This document shows positions 44,983-55,198 of a DNA stretch of 64,000 nucleotides, piece by piece. The stretch is taken from the NCBI GenBank assembly GCA_944386365.1, contig CALXAT010000002.1:1-64000 (forward strand), written 5' to 3'. A program made the position numbers and the translations under genes. Source of the DNA: an uncultured Clostridia bacterium. Lineage in GTDB: Bacteria > Bacillota > Clostridia > TANB77 > CAG-508. Each line of letters begins with the position of its first letter. The first letter of the stretch is position 1. Below the pieces are notes generated by a model. It worked only from the letters and a program-made list of their open reading frames with translations. It ran no database searches and was not told the origin of the DNA.

Positions 44983-45225
44983 ATGTATTTAAGTATGGCC
45001 GTAAGAAAAAGAATTTATGAACTTTGTGATGAAAGAAATATAACTATTAATAAACTTTGTACAATTTCTGGTATTACACAATCTACTCTTGCCAATATAA
45101 ATTCTAGACAAAATGCAAATTTGAATATTTTAACAATCATGAGAATATGTAGAGGGCTTAACATTACTTTACAAGATTTTTTTAATTCTTCTCTTTTTAA
45201 TATTGATACTTTAGAAGATGACTAA
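44983..45225 (+). CDS. Small XRE-family regulator divergent from the DGR target
   Basis: An 80-residue Cro/C1-type protein (RKRIYELCDERNITINKLCTISGITQSTLANI, then LNILTIMRICRGLNITLQDFF). ATG 44983 follows GGTGATTATTTT. The longer frame to 44809 would add about 58 hydrophobic residues encoded in the promoter region and is rejected. Its divergent position over an inverted repeat suggests it represses itself and the target gene. This is inferred, not shown. Confidence 0.8.
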   Translation: MYLSMAVRKRIYELCDERNITINKLCTISGITQSTLANINSRQNANLNILTIMRICRGLNITLQDFFNSSLFNIDTLEDD

Positions 45226-45290
45226 ATTTTTTCATCACAATTTTAGTATTCCTTTATTTTTTAATATAACCTATATTTAAAATACAAAAA

Positions 45291-45330
45291 TAAACCTAAT
45301 CATTAAAAATATATTTAATCATTAGGTTTA
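45291..45330. terminator. Bidirectional terminator between XRE gene and mfd
   Basis: Stem TAAACCTAATCATTAAA with its near-perfect complement at 45291-45330, between convergent genes, with A and T runs on the flanks. Confidence 0.75.
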
Positions 45331-45350
45331 TCTAAATTTTATTTATTCTT

Positions 45351-48300
45351 TTAAATTTCTTTTTCTTCTTTTTTATATTTCGTTAATGTCTTTAAAAATT
45401 CTGTCACATCATTTAAAATTTTCATTTCATTATCTGTACCAATCTCTAATGTAATCATAGGTTTAATACCTGCTGAAAATTTTAATCTATTGCCATATTC
45501 CTTCACAAGTTGTGCAACATCATATGGAAATTGGCTTTCTTCAAAAGTAAATACAACGGCTGTTTTCTTGCTTGCAATCTTTGATATGTTTAATGCTTTT
45601 GCTAAATATTTAATTCTAGCAATATCGATTAAGTTTTCTAATTCTGCTGGCATATTACCAAATCTGTCAATGATTTCATCAATAATGTTTTGGATATCTT
45701 CTTCATTTTTACATAAAGCAATATCTTGATAAATCTCAATCTTTTGATTAGCATCTGAGATATAGTCATCTGGAATATAGCTAGTTACATTTAAGTCTAT
45801 TTGGATATCCACTTCTGGTTTTACTTCAATACCTTTCATTTCTTTTATCACTTCATCTAACAAGTTACAATAGGTATCATATCCTACTTGTTCTAAATGT
45901 CCTGATTGAATCTCTCCAAGCAAGCTTCCTGCACCTCTGATTTCTAAATCACGCATGGCAATTTTAAATCCTGAACCAAATTCTGTAAATTCTTTTATGG
46001 CTTTTAATCTCTTATCTGCCACTTCTGATAACAATTTATCTCGTTTATAGGTGATATATGCATAAGCTTGCCTATCACTTCTACCTACTCTTCCTCGTAT
46101 TTGATATAGCTGTGCTAATCCCATTCTATCTGCATTTTCAACAATGATAGTATTCGCATTTGGTATATCAATTCCAGATTCCAAAATGGTTGTACATACC
46201 AACACATTGGATTTCTTTTGAATAAAATCATTCATAATTTCTTCAATCTGATTTCCTGACATTTGTCCATGTGCATAAGAAACTTCTGCCTCTGGCACAA
46301 GTCTTGATATCTCATCCGCTTTTCGTTGGATATTTTCCACATTGTTAAAGATGTAAAATACTTGCCCGTCTCTTTCTAATTCTTTTGTAATCGCTTCTTT
46401 TATCACTTCTCTATCATATTCTAATACATAGGTTTGTACAGGTCTTCTATTATGTGGTGGCTCATAGATAACAGACATATCCCTTACACCTACAATAGAC
46501 ATGTGTAAAGTTCTAGGAATTGGTGTTGCTGTCATGGTTAAGACATCTACATTGGTTTTATATTGTTTTATTTTCTCTTTATCTTTTACACCAAATCGAT
46601 GCTCTTCATCAATAATTAATAATCCTAAATCCTTAAATTCCACATCTTTGCTAAGAATTCTATGCGTTCCAATCACAATATCGACTTCTCCTAATTTTAA
46701 GCCTTTAATGACTTCTTTTTGATATTTTGCAGACTTAAATCTGTTTAAAATTTCAACTTTGATTGGATAATCTTTCATTCTTTCTTTAAATTCTTGATAT
46801 TGTTGTTCTGCTAAAACCGTTGTCGGTGCTAAATATGCTACTTGTTTTTGGTCCATCACAGCCTTAAATGCTGCTCTTATCGCCACTTCTGTTTTACCAT
46901 ATCCCACATCACCACATAGTAATCTATCCATTGGTTTTGAATTTTCCATATCTTTTTTAACTTCTTCAATGCAACGTAATTGGTCATCTGTTTCTTGATA
47001 TGGAAATTTCGCTTCAAATTCACTTTGCCAAGGAGTATCTTTAGAAAACGCAAATCCTTGCGATTTTTCTCTTTTTGCATATAACTCAATTAAATCTTGT
47101 GCAACTTCTCTTAAGTTTTTCTTTACCCTTGTTTTGGTATTTTCCCATTCTTTGCTACCTAATCGATTAATCTTTGGATTGATTTTATCTCCACCAACAT
47201 ATTTTCGAATCATGTCCATTTGGTTTGTTGGTACATACAAGATATCATCATTTTTGTATTTGATTTTGATATAATCCTTAATGGTTCCATCTGCTTTAAT
47301 TGTATTGACACCAATATAAATACCAATTCCATAGGTTCTATGAACGACATAATCTCCTATTTTTAAATCTGCAAATACAACCTTTTCTCCTTCTGTATAA
47401 GCAGAATGGACAGCTTTTCTTTTTCTCTTTTCTCCACTAATTAATTCATCTGCAGAAATCACTAATTGATTAATTTCATAATTTTCAAAACCGGAAGTAA
47501 TCTTTCCAATTCCAATGGTAACGACTTTTTCTACTGTTTTTACCACAATTGTCTTGTCTAATTTTTCTTCTATCTTACAAATGATTTCTTCTTTTTCTAA
47601 TATTTCTTTTAATTTTTTTGCTTTTTCCTTATTCTCAACTAATACATATACACTCTTTTTTTGCTTTAAGGCTTCTTTTAATTCTTCAAATAAATTTTCA
47701 ATCTCACTTTTATAGAAATTGACTTCTCTATATTCAAAAACATATTTTTCTGCTTGCTTATTGGTCACGCTATCTTGTTTTTCTAAATAAATTAGATTTC
47801 TTTTTCCATTTTCTAAAATATCTTCGATTTCTTCATATTCTACAATATCTTCTAAACTTTGAGGAATCATTTTTTCTTTTTCCACTAAAGCGTTGATTAG
47901 ATTTTTTCTGTCTTGTTTGATATTTTCTGTTCTTTGTTCTATTTTTCTTTCCTCATCTAATGCAATTATATATTTGTCTGATAAGTAATCTAATAATGTA
48001 GAGGAATGTGTATAAAAACAGTCAAAATATTTATCAATTTTACTAATATAGTTTCCACCTATGATTTGCTCTATATCTTCTTCTACAATTTCTTTTTGTT
48101 TTTCATTTACACTTAAATTCTTAATATTCTTAATATTTTTACATACTTGTTCTATAGGTTGCTCTAATATGTATTCGTGTGCTGGATAAATCTCTACTTT
48201 TTCTAAAGTATTAATTGACCTTTGACTGCTAATTGCAAAATTTCTGATAGAGTCTACTTCATCTCCCCAAAATTCAATTCTAACCCCTATTTTATCAGAA

Positions 48301-48849
48301 ACAGAAATATCTAAAATACCACCTCTTATGCTAAATTGGCCTCTTCCTTCTATTAAATCACATCTTACATATCCTAAATTGACTAAACTTTTCTTTATAT
48401 CTTCTAAGGAGCATATATCTCCTACTTTAAAATGTAGTAAGTTTTTAAATAAGACTTCTTTGGGTGGTAATTTTTGCATCAAAGCCTCTATTGTTGTGAC
48501 AATAATTGGATTTCTTTTTTCTTTTATTTTACTTAAGACTTCTATTCTTTCATAAGGTAAATCCTTACTTTCTGCAATATAGTCATAAGTGACAATTTCT
48601 TTTTTGGGAAAGATATCTCCTTTATCTATAAATGCTTTTATATTGTCTAGTATTTGTTTTGCTTGAATCTCATTATATGTAACAATTAAGATTGGTCTTT
48701 TGGCATATTCATTGATACTTGCTAATAACTCTACCATTCCCACGCCAGTTAAGCCCGATAACATTATCGGACTTTTTTCATGTTCTATTTGATTTACCAA
48801 TGTTACAAACTTTCCGAGATTTTCCAAGCTCTCCTAATATTGTATTCAT
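45351..48849 (-). CDS. mfd: Transcription-repair coupling factor Mfd, with a probable frameshift after codon 8
   Basis: A roughly 1165-residue Mfd that removes stalled RNA polymerase and recruits UvrA. The UvrB-like N terminus, the polymerase-interacting domain (VVHRTYGIGIYIG..LYVPTNQMDMI), the translocase Walker A (LLCGDVGYGKTEVA), DEEHRFG, the TRG region (RIRGRVGRSDRQAYAY) and the C-terminal UvrA-binding domain are all present. The main frame starts at a TTG (48827) only three bases after AGGAG. An ATG at 48849 with an ideal AAGGAG site reads MNTILGEL in another frame and looks like the true Mfd start. One extra base near 48825 would explain the break. Confidence 0.93.
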
Positions 48850-49020
48850 TTTCTTCTCCTTGTTTGTTTGATTTCTATATTATACTACATTTTTTGAAAA
48901 ATATAAATAGTTTTTAGCAAATATATTTTCTTTTTGAAGTTCATACATAAGTTCTATCTTCTTATATTTTATTGAGTTTTTAGCTACTTTGTGATATAAT
49001 AAATATATTACACAATAACC

Positions 49021-49069
49021 CAGCAACAAAGAGGGAGTTCTTCCCTCAAGGTAAAAGGAGGAAAATTAT
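49021..49069 (+). promoter_or_regulatory. Leader hairpin of the foreign-looking gene
   Basis: GAGGGAG-TT-CTTCCCTC forms a hairpin, followed by GTAAAAGGAGG and the ATG. The sequence is markedly more GC-rich than adjacent leaders. A TTGTGATATAATAAATA stretch upstream (about 48987-49006) provides a plausible -10. Confidence 0.5.
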
Positions 49070-49762
49070 ATGCTTAACTCACTTATTGATACAGGATTAC
49101 AGGCTCGGTTGAGCCCTGAACAGTATGAGCTGTATAAATCTGAAGTCTTAGCTCTTGAAAAGAGTTGGAAAAAAGAGATTTGCTCAGGCTGTAGGACTCA
49201 ATTTAAAGGTGGTATTTCGGATTTTTTTATTCCACAACCATGGTGTCAATATGATTTTTATCACATTGTATATGACTACCGGAAATGTATAAATTTGAGA
49301 AGTCCGAAACAGGTTCCTTTAGGTTACAAAACTGTAGCTGATGGGGGAACAATTCCGTGTGCTTTGTTATCTATACTCAGGTATTATAAGTTCTCTGAAA
49401 CACTTCCGGTTTTAGGTGAACTATTAGTTACTAATGGATATAGAACCAAAGATAATGGAACTCGATGGATTGCTTTTGACAAGGTCCCAGAGATCGTATA
49501 CGGAATTAAAACCGAAATCCAGACATCTATTTATGGATTCGCAGAATCCATAGTGTTTGGCCGTCCCGTTGCTGCATTAGTTTCTGCGACGTGGTTGCAC
49601 AAAGATTTCTCTACTAATCTTCCGTCCAACGAATGCATTGTTGTTTGGCGATTAGAAGGAGATAAAGCAGTGATTACAACCACTTCTTCGCATTCTACTC
49701 TTCGAGTAGATCTGTATGATTTACTCAAAAATATAAAGCGGGCTTGGTCTTTTAGCAAATAA
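49070..49762 (+). CDS. Peptidase C39-like family protein of foreign composition
   Basis: A 230-residue protein. VPLGYKTVADGGTIPCALLSILRYYKF looks like the start of a papain-like peptidase C39_2 fold, with the Cys in TIPCALLSIL as candidate nucleophile. Later ECIVVWRLEGDKAVIT resembles the beta strand with the partner residue (family has His there, not seen clearly). GC content and codon use (CGG, CCG, GCG, CTC) differ strongly from neighbours. The gene carries its own leader hairpin and a GC-rich terminator, so it forms a complete transcription unit, likely acquired recently. Confidence 0.6.
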   Translation: MLNSLIDTGLQARLSPEQYELYKSEVLALEKSWKKEICSGCRTQFKGGISDFFIPQPWCQYDFYHIVYDYRKCINLRSPKQVPLGYKTVADGGTIPCALLSILRYYKFSETLPVLGELLVTNGYRTKDNGTRWIAFDKVPEIVYGIKTEIQTSIYGFAESIVFGRPVAALVSATWLHKDFSTNLPSNECIVVWRLEGDKAVITTTSSHSTLRVDLYDLLKNIKRAWSFSK

Positions 49763-49772
49763 TCTCCGAAAA

Positions 49773-49810
49773 AGGAAGCCTCTCCATGATGGAGAGGCTT
49801 CCTCTATTTT
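49773..49810 (+). terminator. GC-rich terminator after the foreign gene
   Basis: Thirteen-base arms (AGGAAGCCTCTCC and complement) with a short loop at 49773-49803, then a T-rich tail. It is the strongest hairpin in the window by GC content. Confidence 0.85.
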
Positions 49811-49897
49811 TATATTTTTATTTAATATACTTTTTTCCAATAGGCATAAATATAAGGATACAGCATATACTAAACAATATGTAAAGGAGTGTTTAGT

Positions 49898-50797
49898 ATG
49901 AATGATTATCCATTTATTCCCTACTATAATTTTGAAACAGTTTGTAATCAGCAACCAATTACCTTTCCTCCTCAGCATCAATCCGTGCAACCAGGAATAG
50001 AAAATGAAATGAATCCACTTCCAATTTTTGATAACCAAAATTATGTACCAAGTGGAAAACTACAAGGAAAGGTTGCCATTATTTCCGGTGGTGATAGTGG
50101 TATTGGTAGAGCTGTTTCCGTTTTATTTGCTAAAGAGGGTTGCGACATTGTTATCCCTTACCTAAACGAACATGAGGATGCTAATTATACAAAAGAAGTT
50201 ATTGAGTATTATGGCAGAAAATGTTTATTAATTGCATGTGATTTACGAAAAGAAGAAGCATCTACTCAAGTTATCAATGAAACCCTAAAAACTTTTGCAA
50301 AAGTCGATATTTTAGTGAATAATTGTGGTGTACAATTTCCACAAAATAGTATTTTAGATATTACAGCAGAACAACTAGTTAACACATTTGAAACCAATAT
50401 TTTTTCTTTTTTCTATTTAACCAAGGCGGTACTTCCTTATTTAGAAGCAAATTCTAGTATTATTAATACCTCTTCTATTACCGCTTTTGCGGGAAAGAAA
50501 AACCTAATTGACTATTCTTCTACAAAAGGTGCCATTACTGTTTTTACAAAGTCCTTAGCCTTATCATTAGCAGATAGTAAAATAAGAGTCAATGCAGTAG
50601 CACCAGGTCCTATCTGGACACCATTAATTCCAGCTTCTTTTACAGCAGAAGAAGTTTCTATTTTTGGTACAGAAACACCATTAAAAAGAGCAGGTCAACC
50701 ATTTGAACTTGCCCCCGCCTATTTATATTTAGCTAGTGATGATTCTAGATATGTAACTGGTCAAATTATCCATGTTAACGGTGGGTCAATAGTATAG
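49898..50797 (+). CDS. Short-chain dehydrogenase/reductase (YhdF/GsDH-like)
   Basis: A 299-residue SDR with an N-terminal extension of about 50 residues (FPPQHQSVQPGIENEMNPLP) typical of the YhdF/general stress protein 39 group. The nucleotide motif is ISGGDSGIGRAVS, with NNCG for the NNAG strand. The catalytic Ser is in IINTSSITAF, and the Tyr and Lys are in YSSTKGAI. All are intact. VAPGPIWTPLIP is also conserved. ATG 49898 follows AAGGAG; GTG 49889 is upstream within the same context. Confidence 0.9.
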   Translation: MNDYPFIPYYNFETVCNQQPITFPPQHQSVQPGIENEMNPLPIFDNQNYVPSGKLQGKVAIISGGDSGIGRAVSVLFAKEGCDIVIPYLNEHEDANYTKEVIEYYGRKCLLIACDLRKEEASTQVINETLKTFAKVDILVNNCGVQFPQNSILDITAEQLVNTFETNIFSFFYLTKAVLPYLEANSSIINTSSITAFAGKKNLIDYSSTKGAITVFTKSLALSLADSKIRVNAVAPGPIWTPLIPASFTAEEVSIFGTETPLKRAGQPFELAPAYLYLASDDSRYVTGQIIHVNGGSIV

Positions 50798-50908
50798 CTT
50801 TTTTATATGTATTAGTTACATTATTTTATATATTTATTTATTTTGACTTGGCAAAATAAATAAAACATATTATAATCACCATATAAATACTTTTAGGAGG
50901 ACTGTTTT

Positions 50909-51376
50909 ATGTTACAATTGCGCACTGGTTTTCTTTTAGAAGATGGTACTATGATAGAAGCACATGGTGGCCATCGGAAAACTGCATTCGATTATATTAA
51001 ACAGCATTCAGAGCTAATGAAGCTTTTTAAGGAAAGCGGATTTAATGAAGAAGATGATTTCTTACTTTATCGTTTGAATGCAATACGATTGTCTCATTCA
51101 CGTGGGCATCACTTATTACATTGTACAATGATAACTTATTTAAGAAACGAAAACATCATTCAAGAATATGTTCATGAAGGATATATTGTTCATATTCTTG
51201 GTAATAATTTTCATCTAGACAACACTAATCAAAAAAATGAGCTTTCTGATTCTTCCATAATTGTTGAAGGAGATAGAACTCATCCTGAAGTTCAGAATAC
51301 AGTTAATTTTACTTCTACAGTAATTCGTATGCCTGACGGACGTTATGTATATAATCCAGCCAGAAATGGTGACTAA
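50909..51376 (+). CDS. Conserved hypothetical protein
   Basis: A 155-residue soluble protein I do not recognise. It is rich in His and Glu (HGGHRKTAFDYIKQH, RLSHSRGHHLLHCTMIT) and ends RMPDGRYVYNPARNGD. The AGGAGG site is strong, and a terminator follows, so it is monocistronic. The paired histidines might bind metal. There is no further clue from context. Confidence 0.55.
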   Translation: MLQLRTGFLLEDGTMIEAHGGHRKTAFDYIKQHSELMKLFKESGFNEEDDFLLYRLNAIRLSHSRGHHLLHCTMITYLRNENIIQEYVHEGYIVHILGNNFHLDNTNQKNELSDSSIIVEGDRTHPEVQNTVNFTSTVIRMPDGRYVYNPARNGD

Positions 51377-51390
51377 AATTACTAGTTCAA

Positions 51391-51420
51391 ACAAAAAGAT
51401 TCCTATTGGAATCTTTTTGT
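51391..51420 (+). terminator. Intrinsic terminator after 50909-51376
   Basis: Stem ACAAAAAGATTCC / GGAATCTTTTTGT with a 4-base loop at 51391-51420. Confidence 0.85.
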
Positions 51421-51480
51421 TATTACTATAAAAAAGTAATTTTTCCTACGAAAAATTACTTTGAATATTTACTCTATTAA

Positions 51481-53484
51481 TTATCTTTTTATAACTAACT
51501 TATCAAATTTATTATTAATATAATTCTCTAACTTTGTCATAAATTCATCTGGCTTAATTTCTTTTTTTGCCACCATATCTAACCCTTTTTCCCAACTAGC
51601 TGTTAATTTTGGATTTAACATATCTGGCATAGATTGCATGACAATATCATAAATATATTCTCCTTTTTGACTTGGTGTAATAATTTGTGTTTTATTGTTA
51701 ATTTCTATATAATTTATTTTTTCTAATTTTTTTATAATTTCTCCTCTTGTTGCACTTGTTCCAATTCCAGCACCTTTTATTTGTTCTCTTAATTCCTCTT
51801 CTTCTATTAGTTTTCCTGCATTTTCCATTGCTAGTATAATAGAACCTGAATTGTAACGATTAGGTGGAGAAGTTTCTGCTTCTTTGATTTCAAAATTTTT
51901 AATTAGGACTTCCTGTCCCTTTTTTAATTTTCTTAAAATTTCTAAATCCGTTGGTTTATTTTCATCTTTTTGATTTTCTTCCTTTTTACTTTCCACAGCT
52001 TGCTCACCATTTGTGGATTTCTTCTTTTTATTTTCTTTATCTACTGGTTTTAATATTTCTAAAAAGCCTTGATTAATACAAACTCTTCCACTTGTTGTAA
52101 ATGTTTCTTTTTTGTTATTATCCATTTCTACTTCAATTGTTAATTGAATCTTATTATATTCTGCTGGTGGATAAAAAATTGCTAAAAAACGCTTTACAAT
52201 CACAAGATAAATATCTTTTTGCAATTGTGGTAAAGCATTATAGTTTTCATATCCTTGCCCTGTTGGAATAATGGCATAGTGGTCTGTTATTTTACTATCA
52301 TTGACATATTTTGTTTTTGTTAAATTCGTAGAATATTTTTCATCCACCATTTTCTTAATATAGCCTTGTATTTCTTCATCTTTACAACCTTTAGCAATTC
52401 CATTTAAATTTTTATTAATTTCCTTACTAACGGCTGTTGATAAGACTCTGGCATCTGTTCTAGGATATGTAACCAATTTTTTTTCATATAAGTTTTGAAT
52501 AATTTCTAATGTTTCATCTGGTTTGATTTTGAATCTTTTTGTACATTCATTTTGAATTTCTGCTAAATTAAATAATAATGGTGCATTTTCTTTTTGTTTT
52601 GATTTTTTTAGTTCTGTTATGATTGCTTTTTTATTACTTAAACTTAAAATAAATTCTTTCGCATCTTTTTCTTTCTTAAAGCCTGTTTCATTATATAATT
52701 TAGGAGATTCCCACATACTTGACTTTTCTGTTGCTTTCCAATCCGCTTTAAAAGATGATGATTCCTCTCCAAATTCTCCAATAATTTTATAATATTTTGT
52801 TTTCACAAAATTCCTAATTTCTCTTTCACGAGATACGACCATTCCTAATACACAAGTCATAACCCTTCCAACAGAAATAGATGCTCTATCTTCATGTATA
52901 TTTTGTGCTAATCTTCTTCCAAATATAATAGATAATAATCTTGAGAAATTGATTCCTATTAAGTAATCTTCTTTTGCTCTTAAATATGCACTATCTGATA
53001 AACTATCATATTCTGACATATCTTTTGCCTCACGAATTCCCCTTAAGATTTCTTCTTCTGTTTGAGAATCTATCCATACTCTTTTCATTTTGGCTTTTGG
53101 ATTTGGTTTTGCCATCATAAATACAAGTCTTTGTATATATTCTCCTTCTCTTCCAGAATCCCCTGCATTATATATTTCTTCTACATCTTCTCTTTGTAAT
53201 AATTGTTGTACAATGTTAAATTGTTTTTGTACCTGTGGTATAATTTCATATTTCCATTCTTTCGGAATAAATGGTAATGTATCTAATCTCCAGAACTTTA
53301 ATTTTTCATCATATTTTTCTGGATAACTCATCGTTACTAAGTGTCCTACACACCAAGTAATAATCCAATCATTTGATTCCAGATATCCATTTTTTCTATT
53401 AGTTGTGATTTTTAATGCTTTTGCAAATTCCATTGCCACAGATGGCTTTTCTGTTATAATTAATTTTTTGCCCAATGCTATCAT
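51481..53484 (-). CDS. topB: DNA topoisomerase III
   Basis: A 667-residue type IA topoisomerase. The TOPRIM start is KKLIITEKPSVAMEFAKAL with IYNAGDSGREGEYIQRL, and the catalytic tyrosine is in LVTYPRTDARVLS. GAGIGTSATRGEIIKKL is conserved later. No C-terminal zinc fingers are present, as in TopB. A lysine-rich insert (KENKKKKSTNGEQAVESKKEENQK) at about 480-510 is unusual. It may decatenate chromosomes or serve a mobile element; no conjugation genes are nearby. It overlaps the upstream HD gene by 4 bp. Confidence 0.92.
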   Translation of the reverse strand: MIALGKKLIITEKPSVAMEFAKALKITTNRKNGYLESNDWIITWCVGHLVTMSYPEKYDEKLKFWRLDTLPFIPKEWKYEIIPQVQKQFNIVQQLLQREDVEEIYNAGDSGREGEYIQRLVFMMAKPNPKAKMKRVWIDSQTEEEILRGIREAKDMSEYDSLSDSAYLRAKEDYLIGINFSRLLSIIFGRRLAQNIHEDRASISVGRVMTCVLGMVVSREREIRNFVKTKYYKIIGEFGEESSSFKADWKATEKSSMWESPKLYNETGFKKEKDAKEFILSLSNKKAIITELKKSKQKENAPLLFNLAEIQNECTKRFKIKPDETLEIIQNLYEKKLVTYPRTDARVLSTAVSKEINKNLNGIAKGCKDEEIQGYIKKMVDEKYSTNLTKTKYVNDSKITDHYAIIPTGQGYENYNALPQLQKDIYLVIVKRFLAIFYPPAEYNKIQLTIEVEMDNNKKETFTTSGRVCINQGFLEILKPVDKENKKKKSTNGEQAVESKKEENQKDENKPTDLEILRKLKKGQEVLIKNFEIKEAETSPPNRYNSGSIILAMENAGKLIEEEELREQIKGAGIGTSATRGEIIKKLEKINYIEINNKTQIITPSQKGEYIYDIVMQSMPDMLNPKLTASWEKGLDMVAKKEIKPDEFMTKLENYINNKFDKLVIKR

Positions 53485-54254
53485 CCTTTTATTTTTTCTT
53501 CTATATATTCATTTAAAAATTTTTGTACTTCTTTCACTTTATTTTTTGTATATTGATCTTCAAAATGAAATCTTTGAAATATTTTATCAATATAATTTTC
53601 TTCATAAATAATCTCAAAAGATGCTTTATAATTAATATCAAATAGGAACGCAAGCATAACGAATACTTCTACTAATTTTCCTCTTTTTCTTAATGTATTT
53701 CGATTAATTGTTTTCTTTTCATGTAATTTAGTTAAAATTTCATCAGTCACAACTGATTGATTAATTTCTTCTATCTCTTTAGGCGTATAAAAAATCGCTG
53801 TTGCTTCATAAAAAATATCTATTTTATCAGCATCTCTAATCATTTTACAAAACATTTCTTGTTTTTCATTTAATCCATTTTCTATTTTATATTTATTATG
53901 ATTTTTTATTGCTAAATAGATTATATCTATGTATTTTTCATTATCTATATAGTTTTTTATATAGTCATCTTTCTTTAAAATTTCCACACCTAAATCTCCA
54001 TGATCAACACTTTCTCTATCTCTAAAAGTACCATATTTCGTAAATTGTTCAAATCTTGCTATATCATGTAACAAACCAATTAAAGTTGCTATTTGTATTT
54101 CTTCATCATTCAAATTTAAATTCTTAGCAATCTTATTAGATACTTCCATAACCCTTAATGAATGTAATTGCTTCCTTTTTAAGCGCTCATTTTCTAAATC
54201 AAATTTCCTAGTATATTTTAAAAATTCTTTTTCTGCATTCTCTAAATCTATCAT
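53481..54254 (-). CDS. HD-domain phosphohydrolase (paralogue 1)
   Basis: A 257-residue HD-domain protein. The metal site LIGLLHDIARFEQFTKYG is at about residues 57-74, SVDHGDLGVEIL follows, and KMIRDADKIDIF is at about 138-149. Family members cleave phosphate esters of nucleotides; the substrate is unknown here. Its stop overlaps topB by 4 bp. The gene upstream (54274) encodes a clear relative, so this is a tandem duplication. Confidence 0.8.
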   Translation of the reverse strand: MIDLENAEKEFLKYTRKFDLENERLKRKQLHSLRVMEVSNKIAKNLNLNDEEIQIATLIGLLHDIARFEQFTKYGTFRDRESVDHGDLGVEILKKDDYIKNYIDNEKYIDIIYLAIKNHNKYKIENGLNEKQEMFCKMIRDADKIDIFYEATAIFYTPKEIEEINQSVVTDEILTKLHEKKTINRNTLRKRGKLVEVFVMLAFLFDINYKASFEIIYEENYIDKIFQRFHFEDQYTKNKVKEVQKFLNEYIEEKIKG

Positions 54255-54273
54255 TTTTAACGCCTTACCCTCT

Positions 54274-55056
54274 CTATATTCCTAATTTTTTGTTTAAATA
54301 TTGCTTTGTTTCATCATATATATTTTTTAATTTGGTTTCTGTATCTGAATCTTTAAATTTATATTTATCATATAATATATCTACATATCGATTATCATAA
54401 ACTTGTTTTAAGGAATATGCATAATTCATATTCCATATATACATATATTTTGCCACAACTGTATCAGCTGCTGTCTTTATGTTTTTGTAATTCAATTCTT
54501 TATTTTCCATAAATTCTAAATAGATTTCATTAGACAATTTATCTTTAGAAATATCTTCTTTTCCATATAATTCTTTATTATTTGTTTCTTTTTTTAAATT
54601 TAGATATAGAATGTCTAAAGTATCACTATCTCTTATGATTTTCATATGTAATTTTTCTTTTTCTGTTACATCTTTTGATAATTTTGATTGATTTCTATTA
54701 TGATTTATGATGGCTAGATATATGATTTTATCATAGTTTTCTTCTTTTATAAAATTTCTAATTAATCCATCTTTAAATAAAATTTGAATACCTAATTCTC
54801 CATGATTTATGCTAATAGAATCATTAAATGTATGATATCTTTTTATTTGCTCAAATCTTCCTATATCATGTAATAAACCAATTAATTCTGCTAAGTAAAT
54901 TTCTTCTTTTGACAATTTTAAATTTTCAGCAATTTTTTTAGAACTTTCAGATACTCTATACATATGTGCAATTTTTAATTGAATTTTATAATCATGGCAA
55001 TCATAATTTTGTATATAATTTTTAAATTCTTTCTTAGCTCTCATTATATCTATCAT
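54274..55056 (-). CDS. HD-domain phosphohydrolase (paralogue 2)
   Basis: A 260-residue HD-domain protein related to its downstream neighbour. LIGLLHDIGRFEQIKRYHTF, SINHGELGIQILFKDGLI and KIIRDSDTLDILYL hold the metal ligands. ATG 55056 follows GAGGTG by seven bases and is preferred over the upstream TTG-type start at 55086. The pair is co-transcribed with topB. Confidence 0.78.
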   Translation of the reverse strand: MIDIMRAKKEFKNYIQNYDCHDYKIQLKIAHMYRVSESSKKIAENLKLSKEEIYLAELIGLLHDIGRFEQIKRYHTFNDSISINHGELGIQILFKDGLIRNFIKEENYDKIIYLAIINHNRNQSKLSKDVTEKEKLHMKIIRDSDTLDILYLNLKKETNNKELYGKEDISKDKLSNEIYLEFMENKELNYKNIKTAADTVVAKYMYIWNMNYAYSLKQVYDNRYVDILYDKYKFKDSDTETKLKNIYDETKQYLNKKLGI

Positions 55057-55132
55057 GTATTTGCACCTCAATTGAAATTCTAACATTTTTAAATTCCGTT
55101 TTCAAGTATTTCGAAATATATTTAATTTTTCC

Positions 55133-55161
55133 TTGATTTACTGCGGTTTTTATTATATAAT
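55133..55161 (+). promoter_or_regulatory. leuS promoter
   Basis: TTGATT at 55133-55138 and TATAAT at 55156-55161 with a 17-base spacer. The leader to ATG 55199 is only about 30 bases, so no T-box riboswitch is present. Confidence 0.75.
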
Positions 55162-55198
55162 ACAAAAAATAATTATAAAAGAAAGAAGGATCACTTTT

